Origin: Flammulina velutipes
Taxonomy: Eukaryota; Basidiomycota; Agaricomycetes; Agaricales; Physalacriaceae
Assembly: GCA_011800155.1 (NCBI GenBank)
Contig: JAALGH010000023.1
Span: 62,001-126,000 of the forward strand
Reading direction: 5' to 3'
Length of the DNA: 64,000 nucleotides
Below are positions 22,261 to 34,677 of the stretch, piece after piece. The notes under the pieces were generated by a model. The model did no database searches, was not told the origin of the DNA, and worked only from the letters and a program-made list of their open reading frames with translations. Every line of letters starts with the position of its first letter. The first letter of the stretch is position 1. The translations under genes were made by a program, and so were the position numbers.

Positions 22261-24299
22261 AACACAGCATGGTGTTATTCTGAGGCACGCAGTTCTCTCG
22301 TTCAAGAGGAAACCGATATGGGCGGTCTCGGGAACCAAGAACTGACCCGGTACTAACAATGCAAGGTCAGATACGATATAGATAGCATATAAAAGTGTGT
22401 CGACCTGCTGGCTGACACACAGTCTGACACCTTGGTTGATAGTCCCAGGCAGATGGGTGCTGTCCTGGCGTAAGGAAAAGCAACCCGTAGATGGTCGTAG
22501 GAACTGCTTCGCGGTTTGACCTATGTATTGGGCATGATCGTCGACGATATTGGAGCGTAACAGACGAACGCCAGAGTCCTGCGATCGTCTTGGTCCGTAT
22601 TCGTCCAGGCGTAACTGCATAGTCGTCAGGAAATGGACACAAGGAGGATGTTGAAAACTGACAACTTTTCATCCTAGTTCGATGTGGGGCGGAAAGGAGA
22701 GATAGGGATGTCTGACCGCCGCACGAGAAGTCTACGGGATGTTTACATGCTGGAAATGATGTATTAATGAAGGGATAGAACATCGCAATGGAACGCACCT
22801 GTGCCCGCTGCGATCGGTGCAAGTCTCCATGCGCCTTCCATCGCCTCGAACTCGTACTGCGCACACGAGAGGTCATTCATGAAGGGCCGCGTCCAATGAT
22901 ACCGCGTCGAGAGACATCGAGGGTTGAATTCGGCGTCCATTGCTTGCATCGAACATGTCTGGACAGGTGTCGTCCGTAGCTTGCTGATACACCGCCCACA
23001 CTGGCTTCAGTGTCCGTTGGAGGGCCCGATGATGGTATCCACGTAAATGCTTGAAAGCCACGTCAGAATGGACTAGTTGGATTCTTCCAACGATGCTGAA
23101 GGATGCGATGAGCTATGCCAAAGACCGTACAGCGGTACATACCTTTGCCACATTTAAAGAAATGAGTGCAGCAGAACGATACACAACGAAAGCGCGAGAA
23201 TGCAGGCGCCAAAGAATAGAAACTTGGCCAAAACGGAGTCGTTGGTCGTCGGGAAAGACGCGTCTAGTTTGTGCTTGTTTGCCAGCACACGTTTCTGATG
23301 CGCCACCATTTACTTACTTTGCAAGTTATCCTTGCAACGTCGGCAGCCTCTTATAGGTGCTCTAATGTTTGCGCTTCTTGTCTGCTGACATCTTGGAGGA
23401 CTGAACTTCAGAATTCTCCATCCAACCCACTTTCTATTTCGCTTCTAGGATGTGCTTCGACGAACTGGTATACTGTCGGGAGGTCTACGATCCAGGTGTT
23501 CTCATGCTGTCCTTTCTGATCCTCTGTTATGTATTACCGACGGAGCTTCGTTGGCGTACCGCTTATCCGCACTATGAAAGCACTATCTTGCTTCCCATTT
23601 CCTGGCATGTCCTGGGCGGATGCTCTTGCTCAATACGCTATGTATCAAACTGTGCGCCTTCTGTTATTCAGTCTAAACGGTCACTGACAGCGGCTTCATA
23701 GGACACCATCGATGTGAGTATATATATAGCATATATCAAATACTGGCCGTCTGGGCGTGAACTGACTCTTGCGGAAGACCTGCTTTGCTGGAACGCGATA
23801 ACCATCCGTGAGCACAACCACTGTCCATACCTTCAAGTTCCTTTTCTTGACGACTCCCTAGATTTTGACCAGCAGCGAGCTGGATCGACACGGCGCATGA
23901 CCCCGGACGCACAACCGTTCAAGTACAGACAGCGCGCCACCCGACGATCTTCGTGTCGGAGGCAAGAAAACTACATAACGGTCTCTATCGTCTCGTGCTG
24001 CTCAGATGTCGTCAGCGGTGCTGGACTATAGCCGTTATTAAGCCATCTATATCCCCTCCTGATGATTTCGACATCTCAGCTGATGGCTCCAGCTAGAAGG
24101 TGCATCTCGGAAACCGACTTTTTCGCACCAACGCGATGGGGAAAAACATCGCGGAGAAGCAAATCTTCAGTACATCGACTAACGAAAGCGATAGCAGATT
24201 TCGCAGGGACTGTACCCTCATGGAGCCACATTCATATCGTCAGATACATATTGTGAGGCCGCTGTCCGCTCACCCACAGTTCTCTTAACTAATATTATC
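22261..24299. other. No gene recognised
   Basis: The minus strand near 22950-22800 has a protein-like run (RYHWTRPFMNDLSCAQYEFE) that ends at a splice-donor-like GTGCGT, but I cannot extend it. The other frames look like chance. Confidence 0.3.
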
Positions 24300-24760
24300 C
24301 ACGTCTTAGTGATTTCTGCCACGACTGACTCCGTTGATCAATATTCATGAAATACATTCCCCAGCGATATTTTCGCTGGGCGCGCGCATAATCAATCTCT
24401 CTCAGACTGAGAACCATGTCAAATTCCTATCATGTCAGGTCCTCGAGGGATTGGTCTTCCTTCACGAGTACCATATCGTGCGTCATCATATAGAAGGAGC
24501 GAACATCTTCATTGCCCTCGATGGCAGCGTGAAGCTTGGCGATCTCGGTAGTGTGATACTCCAGAAGGCGGGTATGTTTCCCAATCGACGGTAGTACAAA
24601 ATTGACTGAACGATTACGGGGCAGGCAAGGTGATTTCTATGAAAACGATGTTCCTGGAAGCTTTACATGGCTCGCCCGGCAAGCGGACGAACATCTAGTG
24701 CTTCGGAATCCTGGTTGAGATGATGCATCAAGGTCACCCATGGCGCAACAAAACTCTGAT
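24300..24760 (+). pseudogene. PAK/Ste20-like protein kinase relic
   Basis: The plus strand reads LTPLINIHE, an intron, then QVLEGLVFLHEYHIVRHHIE followed by GANIFIALDGSVKLGDLGSV. This aligns with the kinase segment ...GLxxLH..xVIHRDIKSDNI.L..G.VKxTDFG.... The catalytic HRD is RHH here, the following Lys is Glu, and DFG is DLG, so phosphotransfer would be impossible. Downstream fragments (LVEMMHQGHPW near 24712) match the later 'EM..G.PPY' region but are separated by stops. Only a middle section of the kinase is left. Confidence 0.6.
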
Positions 24761-25344
24761 CAGAGTCATGTTCATGGTCAGCTATCTTCTTTATATTGAA
24801 TATGAGCACCCGACTAAATTATGAATTACAGCGACCCACATGGACTATAACCAAAGAAAAGCACGTACCGGACTTGTTTAATTGCTCTCCTGAGACTTGT
24901 CTGCTGTGTAGGATCTCCTAGGCGCAGGATTTGAGGGCCGTTTAGTTCACAGTTATTGCCAGAAGATGAATGGCCGTGGGCTGGTGGAAACTGTGGTAGT
25001 TCAATAACTGAATGATTTAATCAATAGACAACTACTTCCGGCGCGCATATATCAAGAGATCGAGGAGGATACGACTGCTGTACTCACACGTGCATATGTG
25101 GGTCTCCGTTGTGACTCTGGAATCTACATATAGTTAGGCATGATATGTACCAATGGCAATCACCCAATCTGTTCTTGTAACCCCGTATCGGGGAAAGTGT
25201 GCTCGATGTGCTTTCGCAAGACAAGGGAAGGTTGGTTATATCGCTATCGCGGGAGCAAAGAGATGTCGTGTAGTTTCTATGTGTATGATAGTTACATTAC
25301 AGAGAGAGAGAGACTCAAAAAGAGTCGTACTTTGTTCATACTTA
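24761..25344. other. No gene recognised
   Basis: AT-rich spacer between the kinase relic and the tRNA gene. A short run of GAGAGAGAGA lies at about 25301-25311. Confidence 0.4.
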
Positions 25345-25431
25345 TGACCACCGCAGGGGTCGAACCTGAAATCTCCTGATACTGATACTTGTAAATCGTA
25401 GTCAGACGCGATGCCATTTCGCCAGGCGGCC
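25345..25431 (-). tRNA. tRNA-Arg (anticodon ACG) with 15-nt intron
   Basis: The minus strand from 25431 folds as a tRNA. The acceptor GGCCGCC pairs with GGTGGTC (two G-U pairs). The D stem is GCGA/TCGC, the anticodon stem TCTGA/TCAGG around loop CTACGAA, and the T arm CAGG-TTCGACC-CCTG, followed by discriminator A. The anticodon ACG lies at 25399-25397. A 15-base intron (25395-25381, TTTACAAGTATCAGT) follows position 37, the usual eukaryotic place. The mature RNA would be 72 nt before CCA addition. The B box GGTTCGACCCC is intact, so RNA polymerase III transcription is plausible. Confidence 0.9.
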
Positions 25432-25547
25432 TGGACATTGGGTCCGCCACCGGAGAGTCTGTGCCGACGATGTCCCGGGCCGAATCCACCACGCTCACGT
25501 GGCACAACTGCCCATTGCCTTTTACCGCCATCTTCCAACCATCGACT

Positions 25548-26574
25548 ATGGTAGCAAACACCAGAAAGCGACGAAAGGTCGCCTCCAACGGCGATGACAA
25601 CAAGGAAAATGCAGTCGTTACGCGCAAGGGGCGCACCGGTAAACAACCTTCCAACGAAAAGGATGCAACTTTCGCCGGACTGCCTTTCGATGTCCTCTTG
25701 GAGGTACGCCCAATTACGGGCCTCGTAGACGCGCATTTATCTGACCACTATAATATAGATAGCAGCCTTCTGCCTTCCGCTGGACGTTCTGCATTTGACA
25801 CTGGTCAACAAAACTCTACGGGCCACATTCATGAGCAAATCATCCGCCTCTGCCTGGAAGGCAGCTCGATCCAATCTGGAAGGATTTTCACCACCATTTG
25901 AAGGAACTTCGGAGCCCGCCTGGGTGCATCTGGCATTCGTCAAGATCTGTCATGTGCGCCACATTAACATTTCACCTCTCTTTCGTTATCTAACGACACG
26001 GCCATTAGTTCTGCTGGAAGAAGTTGGTTGTGATCCCCGAATTTGTCTTCCAATGTCGCATATGCCCTGCATGCGCCAAGATACAGTACGACTCCATCCT
26101 TGTTTTTGAACGGTTGATCAACGTCTTTGTTCAGTTTGATCGAGGTTAGCGAAGCCTTGGCTACTCGAGGTAGAGACAAGCACGACATGCTTCGGGAAAT
26201 CTTCCTCAACGTCGTCCCCACCCGTTCTATCAGTACGCAACCATCGTTCCCTCTGTCCGCATTATCTGACATTCCGACAGCTGCTCCAGGCGGTAAGAAG
26301 AAACTCCACCATGCTATCAGGAAGGATTTTCTGGAGGCGGAACAACGCTTCCTCGGCGATTCGATGACAACAGAGCTTCTAGCTGAACATCAGGACAAGA
26401 TGCTCCGATTTCGAGAGGTAACTTTCATTTACTTCTGACATCGTCGACATCCGAGTCTGAGTATCGTCACAGCATATCGAGGTCTGCAACGCCTGGCGAG
26501 TCGCATGTGATGACCAGCGTGAGAAGGAGCTTGAAGAGATGAAGTCTAGACGTCGGTTACCTACAGGAAACTGA
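25548..26574 (+). CDS. F-box / zinc-finger-like protein, 3'-truncated
   Basis: Five exons read continuously: 25548-25703, 25759-25953, 26009-about 26086, about 26136-26416 and the last from about 26472 to 26574. The start MVANTRKRRKVASN leads to an F-box (FAGLPFDVLLE, intron, IAAFCLPLDVLHL) and KTLRATFMSKSSASAWKAAR. Then comes a Cys-rich stretch (CHFCWKK...FQCRICPACAK) and a charged helix ending ELEEMKSRR. In the family the protein continues for several hundred residues; here it ends a few codons later exactly where GH6 sequence begins. F-box proteins recruit substrates to SCF ubiquitin ligases. The remaining part is intact and could be expressed, but the substrate-binding half is missing. 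Confidence 0.7.
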
Positions 26575-27260
26575 CTGTGGCGAGATTTTCGGTGTTGTCA
26601 TCTACGACTTACCGGGCCGAGACTGTGCTGCAAAGGCTTCCAACGGTGAACTCAAGGTTGGCGAACTGTCCAGGTACAAATCTGAGTACATCGACCGTAA
26701 GTTTGGTTTAATATTTAATATTCTTTGAAGCCATTGTCTCATATATTCCAGCCATCGTCGCAATCATAAAGAAGAACCCAGGCATTGCTATCGCGGCTGT
26801 CATCGAACCCGATTCACTCCCCAACTTGGTGACCAACGCTAACCTTACTACCTGCCAGCAGTCCGCTTCGGGATACCGTGAGGGTGTCGCATACGCTCTC
26901 AGGCAGTTGAACCTGCCCAACGTCGCCATGTACATTGACGCTGGTCACGGTGGTTGGCTCGGATGGAACGACAACCTGAGTAAGTCATATTCCTCTCCAT
27001 CCCAAACTTTCATTCACGTGGCCCTCCAGAACCTGGTGCTGAAGAACTCGCCAAGGCTTACAAGGCTGCTGGCTCTCCCCAAGCTGTCCACGGTGTTGCA
27101 ACTAACGTTGTCTACTCCGGGAGTAGCGGTCTGCTCTTCTGACCCTTCCATGATATCTCGAAGGCGATCAAAGGCATGAGGACGAGGGTGATTCCCGAGG
27201 AGGTAGCTGCTCAATCCTCAGTATCGCTATCGACACTGGTGGCTTTGACGTTGTCGTAAC
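26571..27260 (+). pseudogene. GH6 cellobiohydrolase fragment
   Basis: Begins mid-protein with FGVVIYDLPGRDCAAKASNG, intron 26697-26751, then AAVIEPDSLPNLVTN and LPNVAMYIDAGHGGWLGWND, intron 26980-27029, then PGAEELAKAYKAAGSPQAV. These are core motifs of family 6 cellulases (in Trichoderma Cel6A the catalytic Asp pair sits in RDC and IEPDS). Both Asp are kept. The N-terminus (signal peptide, carbohydrate-binding module, first third of the barrel) is absent, and the frame decays after about 27120, leaving only a hint of the later IDTG motif. It is fused head-to-tail to the truncated F-box gene. A relic of cellulose degradation capacity. Confidence 0.85.
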
Positions 27261-27624
27261 GATATTCAGTCTACGGTATGTCATTCATTATTCAAAGCAG
27301 TCGGAACTTGGTGTTGGCGTTGGTGCTGGAGAGTCGAGAGACCGCTGAATGACTATTGGCGTTGCATGTATCTATGTTGGTTGGTGGACTTGGAGCAGTA
27401 TCAGCGGCGAGGGGGATGGGAATGAGATGAACTCGGATTAGGATCGCGGATCGCGGAATCGAGGATAAAGTGGGGACGCTACAGGACGCTACATGCAGGA
27501 TGATAGTGCAGATCGGATTCGTGGGTCAAGCTTCAAGCGTAGGTTGTTTACGCGTGTACGCTAGGGATACGTGCATGCACGTGGACGGAGAGGTCGATGG
27601 GTTGTGGAAGGAAGAGTCTCAGTA
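27261..27624. other. Spacer, no gene
   Basis: G-rich plus strand with GGATTAGGATCGCGGATCGC-type short repeats; no coding evidence. Confidence 0.4.
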
Positions 27625-27955
27625 CAGCGGATTCCACAATAATATGCACAGTAGCAACCGTGTAGCGTCTAGGAAATCCGTCCAGGAACGGTGGTTGTCA
27701 AGTCCGAAATAGGTATTTCTACATGTCATTCACTCTCAGTTTACTTCAATTTCACTGGTGAAACCTTAGGAAAGTTGAGATCCAATAGACTGTGTATACA
27801 TGAGGTCTTCGAACGTCACAACTTTGTAACAACGGTATGTTTTGTACTCAAGAAAGCACCCAAGCCGTCATCTCGGACTTTTTAGTCACCGTTCCTGGAC
27901 GGGTTTCCTAGACGCTACACGGTTGCTACTGTGCATATTATTGTGGAATCCGCTG
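27625..27955 (+). mobile_element. 331-bp MITE, copy 2
   Basis: Inverted orientation relative to 4546-4876, flanked by TA (27623-27624, 27956-27957). Same length, and I count one mismatch between copies. Near-identity in two unrelated surroundings implies recent movement. No coding capacity beyond the 64-codon frame shared with copy 1. Confidence 0.92.
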
Positions 27956-27957
27956 TA

Positions 27958-30900
27958 ATACTAATACGGGGGTCGTACGTCAGATAATCATCGGTCTGTT
28001 GCAAGTCCAAATAGTAAGGTTAGGTTGCGTTTGCGGCATAGTAGATACTTGCCACGACACGTGTTGGGACGCAAGGCCTTTGCATGGAAAACATATATGA
28101 TTGATTCAATGAAGTCTGAGCGGCCCGGCAGAGAGGTCCAAAATTCCGGCATTCTTGTAGTGAGATGGAGAAAGGGATTGTAATGATAGGCAAGGATAGG
28201 CAGCGCAACGCATGGCTTTAGGTGTGTGGGCCTGGGCATGCATACAATCATTATCATACGTGAAGAGAGATGGCCCGAACACGAATGGTATACGTGAATT
28301 AACCTCGGGCTACGCCGGGGGTATTGCTGTTGTAAGTTGTAATTTGTAACAAGTTTACAGGTTAGCTATCGAACGGTCAAGACAGGGAAATCATATCAGT
28401 AGAAGGAAACCATCTCATCGACATCGATGGGGAAGAATAGTGTTTTTGGCAGAGCGGTGTTTCTGAATTAACATTAGAGAGAGGGTGCGAAGGTTGCAGT
28501 GCAAACTTGAATTGACAGTCGAGAGTATTATTTGGGCAGGCATGAGGCCTAGGAGACCAGGTTTCTTGTGAAAGTCTGACAAATGTCCTGAACTGGAGAG
28601 ATTCTCAAGGATTCGATGAAGGACAGCAACGTTCTGGTGTCTAATATAAAGCGGGGATCATGAAGATCAAGAGGTCGTTGTGACGAAATGATGGAAAATG
28701 AAATTGAGCACGCTTCAGACACCGAAGACACAATATTGAGGCATTGAATGCAATGTTTCATTCCGACGCGCCTTGTTCGTACCGAAATGAGGGAGAGACA
28801 ATGCCGTGCGTCAACGCAACAGAATAAACAAAGAGTAGCGTACAATATCCAACAAAGAGATTGTATTGCCTGTCCGGGAGAGGACTGAAATCGGTGTGCA
28901 AACTAACCTAAAAATAAATATTATTTCTGAAAAAGACGCCCCCGATGAGATCTGTTTGTGATCGGGTCAATCAACCACCATATCGGGCCACGACCATGCG
29001 CGGTGATCTTGAGCCAGCGTCCCTCATTTTCTTTCCTCACCGCCGTCTTAAAGTGCACTTACTCCAGCTAGCCAACGTTCCCCCAACGTTCCTACAACTC
29101 GCTATCTGCTTTACTTTCGTCCTTACTTTCGCCATGTCTTCTTGCGACGCGCCCAAAGGCATTCCCTCCAACCTACTCGCTTTTCCCAGTCTTTCCTCTT
29201 CGTTGCACGCGCTGCCTCAAGCAACGAACCTTCAAAATGTGTCGCTGCACCCGAACATGTATGGCAAACTCGCGAGCGAAGCAAAGGTGCACTTTCTCCA
29301 TTATCGTACGAGGCGTTCTCTAAACATACCTTACAGCTTCAAAAGGCTCTGTCGCGAACCGCCGCCAAGGGTTCTCCCCAACCGTCTCCTTATCCTACAC
29401 GTCCAGTGCGTATACTGCCTCCACCACATCTCAATGCCGCTGACCTTGTCATTTATTTTGTTATAGACAACACCTTCGTCGCAATGCTGTGATTCTTCTC
29501 ACCTAATGATGCGCAAACCGGTACGTCTTTACAGCTCCCCGCCGCCGTGGACCCCCATGGGTTTGGTGAGTCGAACTGTTGTCTGATGCGTGCATTATTG
29601 CAGCAAAAATCAAAATGAAACGTCGCGTTCTACCCCCTTTCCACTTCCTGTTCATTTTGTTTTCGTTTCGGGACTTTGTAGACAAGGGCTCTGTCCACTA
29701 GTCTCCAGCTTCGCGCTGTATTCGTACTTAGCTTTCGTCGCTTTCGTCATCACCTGGCATCCAGCATCATCATATAGACTACCATGCATGTTTCCCTCTT
29801 CCTTATATCTCCTACGTCTTTCGTTTCATCTTGGTTTCATTTGGGCTACAATCACTTTCTCTCTGTATAATTGGGTACTTTACACTCTAGACATCTGCAG
29901 GGATTTGTGATATTATTCGTCCGGCGGCTATTCTTTGGGTTCTACTATGTCCGATTGTGACTTGCTACCGCCTCTCGCCTTTCGTAACTCATCTCCCTGA
30001 CCACTGATGACAGAACTGTACGACTTCTTTTACTCCCGCTTGATAAGTACACGGGCGTCCGGCTCTGTTACTCGGGTGTTCGCCACTACCCGCTGAAACA
30101 TACATACACTTACCCTCCGCCTGGTTCGCGTTGACCTCTTTCGTCGACGCGGGTCAATTACCACACTGTCCTCGCTCCGCCCCGGTCCACTGAATCCCAT
30201 GCATCCAGTGATTGCCTTTCCAAAGAAAGGCACTCATCAAATTTCCATCCCGAAATCCCGAGCTCATGCACGCGTTCCCTTGGACACAGTACACGTTTGG
30301 CGGTGAAACCACCGCTCTTCGCACCGACAAGGCGGCGCGAAGCCCAAGCAGGCTTCCCGCAGATTTGTTGTCATAATCACGTCGCCGTGCTGATATCTTC
30401 GGCCCACGTTATGGTTTCCTGCAGGTGTGATGAACCCTCCTTTCAAATCTTAACAGTCCTGTGCCTATAGGAAGGGTGTTCCTTACAATTGACGGCAATG
30501 TGTTTCCAGACTGTATGACACGGCTCATACGGGCCGTCAGCGTACCCACCGTGAGAATTGTTCCGGCTGGGGGAGCTGTCCCTGCCTACACGTGGGGGTC
30601 TGCCCTTCGTCGTTCTTTCATCCAGCCTAATCATCCACGCTATGCGTTCTGGGCAATGCTCTTCTGAGAGACGCTCAACGCGCTCTCAGACACGCTTGCC
30701 CAAGCGTGTCTTTCTGGGTGTCTTTATTCCCCCGCACCCCCTTCATTCAAAGGTGTGTGTTTATAGACATTAGTGGGAACACTGATTTATCTCAATCTAC
30801 AGGCATACTATTGTCCTACTTCTACGCTTCCTATTCCATACACCACTGCCAGTGCGTCCCCAGGCTCCTCGGGCGCCACCTCTCCACTGGCTACCGCCAC

Positions 30901-33900
30901 CTCTGCTGCTGCTACCGCCGCCACCGCTGCTGCTTCCACCACAAGTGGGTCATTCCTGATCCTCATCAATAATTATTTAACATCCACTAGGTACATCAAA
31001 TACCCACAAGGATCCACCACATGCCGTCACCCGTGACTCCCCGGTTCAGCGTAGGGGTTATCGGGGTTTGGGACCGCGTCGACGATCTGACATGCAGTCT
31101 TACCCCGGAACGTCTCAGGCAGCAGCAGCGTCCTCTGTCCCCAGGCCTCACGAGAATCTCCTGTTCCCACCGCTTTAGTAGGGGTCCTCCCTCCCCCCAC
31201 TTCTCGCACTGTGATCAGCGTCCTAGAGAACCCCAACGTGCGGAAGGACAGAGACGTCCAGTGGACGAAAACTGTACGCTATTGCGAGACGTACGATCTC
31301 ACTCTAGATTAGTCTACCTTGCCTGTAGTTACAGTTGAACGTGGTGGAGAAATCAAGGCTTAGTTTTGGATTTTGATAATATAAGAAAGACAGGGTTATT
31401 ACAAATGGCTGGTAGAGCTATACAGAATTTTCGAAAATCCTTGTGTGGTCGTGTTGCCTAGGACCCCGGAACGTCGACCTTCCCCATCCCAAGAAAGGGA
31501 AGTGAAGCAGAACGATGGAATCATCACAGCGCTCCCTTGCCTTGACTCTCGTCATCTTGTCCGTGGTTGGTCATCGTTGGAAAGAAAGGAGCAAACACGA
31601 CAATGATATGAAAGGGCAACGTCGACTCATCGCCTATGCGAGAGAGAAGGTCGAGCACGACAGTAAAGGAATCGTCGAGATCTTGAAATTCCAGAAAGAC
31701 CTCACAATGCAGTAGCGATGTGTAGATGTTCGCCCACGAACCGTCGCAGCCGGATGCGCGAGCGCAAGGTGAAGAACAAATCGTAGAATTCAAGCAACGA
31801 GCCTCCCTTCGGAGAAAAGACACAGAAAAAAGAATTGAATTCCGCGAGTAGGAAGGGACATCATTACACGAGTATGACGAAGTGGAAGACGGGCATCCTC
31901 CACCCTAAGCTGTGTTCTCCTATTCTCCATCCATGCTGATCTCCCAGACCGATGCGCGAATGTCGAAGGTTTGGCGTCGGCGGAGACGACAGTCTCATGC
32001 ATAGGAGAGGTTCCCCAGATCATCGCAGGAGAAGGAAACGTAGGTATGTAACCTCAATTCCGATATCTACATGTTCGTTAGTGTATGCAAAATTACGGAG
32101 GAAAGTCAACATACCAGGTGATGCCCGCTCCCTTCATGGACATCCGTCGGAGGTACACCTCGAAGGTCATCATACGCCATACCAGGGAGCTCTGGGCTTC
32201 ATCCCATTCCTGACGCAACGCAAACTCGACGTTCGCGAACATGTCCTCTCAATTCCCGGAACGACGATGCTGTTAGGCAGCGTCCATGGTTCGGCGTCGG
32301 AAAAAAATGAGGGTCTCGGGCATTATATGCGGCACAGCACGAAGAAGAGGGTACCCAAATCGTAAGGATATGAATGAATGTTGGTTCTAAACTTTCTACG
32401 TTCATCATCGTTCGTACACGAAGATTTAGGGAGGGAGTCAACGTACGAGGCATAGGCGGCGATTCGCGTCAAGGTCCAAGACCAACAGCAGTGCGAAAAC
32501 GAATGTGAAGCGTCCGTGCGTGTCTGCATGCATTTTACAACATAGCCGTCCAAAGCCCCGCTTCTAGCCTGGCATCAGAATCACCGCCAACGCGCCACGT
32601 CCAAAACGCCAAACGACGCAGCGAGCACCATCCTCAGTGGGCCAGGGAGACGTTGGGACATGACCATTGGGTAGTGTATCCTTTCGGCCAAAGCGCATGC
32701 CGACGAGAGGAAGGAGGTACGGGCTATAAACGTTCAAAGCTACGAGCGTGTTTAGAAACGGAGACTGCGGTTATAACCAAACGCACCTAGCGAGCGAGCT
32801 CTTTCACCATTTCATGGTCTCCTTATACTCGGCAAAGAGTCGTCGTTCACCGTTTGCTTCGCGAAGGGCGTATCAGACGTGGCGCCTACACGTCGCTCAG
32901 CCAAATAAAGAGGATGCTCTGAACATGCACACATGTCGTCGCAGGTTCGACCGTTAGTTTCGCCATGGTGGTAGGGGACAAGAAGGTCAAATGCCTGCCG
33001 CCCGACGCGCTCACGATCAAATCACGTTCCTGACATCGCGCCCACAGAACGTCAACTCAGAACCAAGGTTACTATTACAATGTGTTTAGCTTTCACAGAA
33101 GTCAATACTCGACGCGAGAAATTAGGTTAGAAATCGGGCAGCCATATTTCAACGGCCACCGACCATTTACCTATGGAAATGAGGACTCTGACCTGGCGTG
33201 TAGGGGCTATATAGGGACACATCGATGTCACAAATCCCTGTTGTAGTGATATCGAGGGTTACATCTCAAATCTGCGCGACAAATTTTGACGCGGGATTAC
33301 ATAACAATGTCAGGCAGCTAACGCGTACTGAATAGAATGCTTCGAACGACTATATGCGTCCAGAATGTTTGACGCAGACCTACGCGTCTAAATCTTCAAC
33401 ATTGCCACCGACGCCAACTAAATATTAAGTACTATACTGATAGTGGGTTCACATATGGACATCAAGTGCAGTAAGTGATGACATACATCCAGAAGGCGAC
33501 GTCACATTTCTCTACACTTTGATTACCTTATGGCGTACGCAAGTCTAAACAAGGTTATTCAGCTACTTTAAACTGTGTTCAATTCGATTTGGTTCGATGT
33601 TCATAAGGCGCGTCTCTCCCCTGAGCTAGCCATGACCTGTGAGCTTGGGAAAACGAAGTCGATGCGCTCTCCCATTCGGAGCTGCGTGGAACCAATGTCT
33701 CGTCATCGTCCTGATACCTGAACCAAAGAACAAGCTGGAGGAACGAAATGGTAAGCACACACATCTTCCATATGACGGGATTGTATAGATGATACGCACC
33801 AGTATATCCCCAAACCCATTATCCGACTGCAGCCATCTAGTTACTACTCCGAATTTGTTTGCAAGAAAGATCCGAGTCGTTGTCTTTTCAGACTGCTGGA

Positions 33901-34059
33901 AGTCGGGAGTTGTCAGCTGCAATGATTCGGACTCCTCCAAGCCGCCTTCCTCTACCGTTCTTTTTACCTTGCAGAATCAACACAGATGTCTGGTGATCGA
34001 CTACGCCACAACGGGATATGATCGAGATCATCTCCTTGCGCCCTTCCCACTGACTCGAG
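27958..34059. other. Six kilobases without a recognisable gene
   Basis: Many short frames on both strands, none with a domain. Points of note: a plus-strand frame of 173 codons at 28945-29466 overlapped by another of 116; an Ala/Thr/Ser-rich run at 30830-30960; a weak similarity between 32035-32125 and 32340-32455 (GTTCGT...GGAGGAAAGTCAAC-like sequence before AGG.AT) that may be duplicated exons; and a minus-strand fragment at 33940-33579 with protein-like runs (TTTRIFLANKFGVVTRWLQS). No transposase or reverse transcriptase motif was found. Confidence 0.35.
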
Positions 34060-34371
34060 GTGGTCGCAAATTTCCCTCAAGAGCTCGTTAATCACATTTT
34101 CGAATTCCTGCACGACGACCCCGCCTCTCCGCTCAAAGCCGCCACAGTCTGCCGTCGTTGGTCTACTCCTATTCCCGATATCCTCTATCGTTCGTCGATC
34201 TGTGGCGTACCAGTTGGCACAAATAGGGAACACAACCCGCCTTCACGTATCCTCCGGACATCCTCCATCATTGGCATTCTCGCCGAGCGCCCACACCTTG
34301 CTCTCCGCATGGAGAAAATCTCGATTTGGATGTCTATAACCTACAATAGTGGCCCGTCCTGGGTCGTTTGA
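34060..34371 (+). pseudogene. F-box gene fragment
   Basis: Starts MVANFPQELVNHIFEFLHDD, the classic basidiomycete F-box opening, then KAATVCRRWSTPIPDILYRS, typical of the F-box helices, and stops after 103 codons. In this family some 300-400 residues of leucine-rich sequence normally follow, and only scattered similarity is seen downstream. Probably truncated. Confidence 0.55.
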
Positions 34372-34677
34372 ATCGATACAACGGTCCACCTGGTTATGCA
34401 GCCAAGTATGAATTCGTTCATCAACTATCGATGCTGCTTCTCGTCCCTAATATATCTTAAACTGGATGCGACGTATAACGATTCCCTAAAACGCACTGCA
34501 ATTGTTTTGGATATAATAACGCGATGCAACACATACGCGCTCGAGGAACCTGAACTCGTTCTATACGAGATGTAAAGCCTGACCTAGTTACAATTCAATT
34601 TAATGGTTGAGATGCGGGTTCACTTCAAATTTGAACTGAAGCTAACTGGAATACCAAATCATTGACTGGGATGACCA

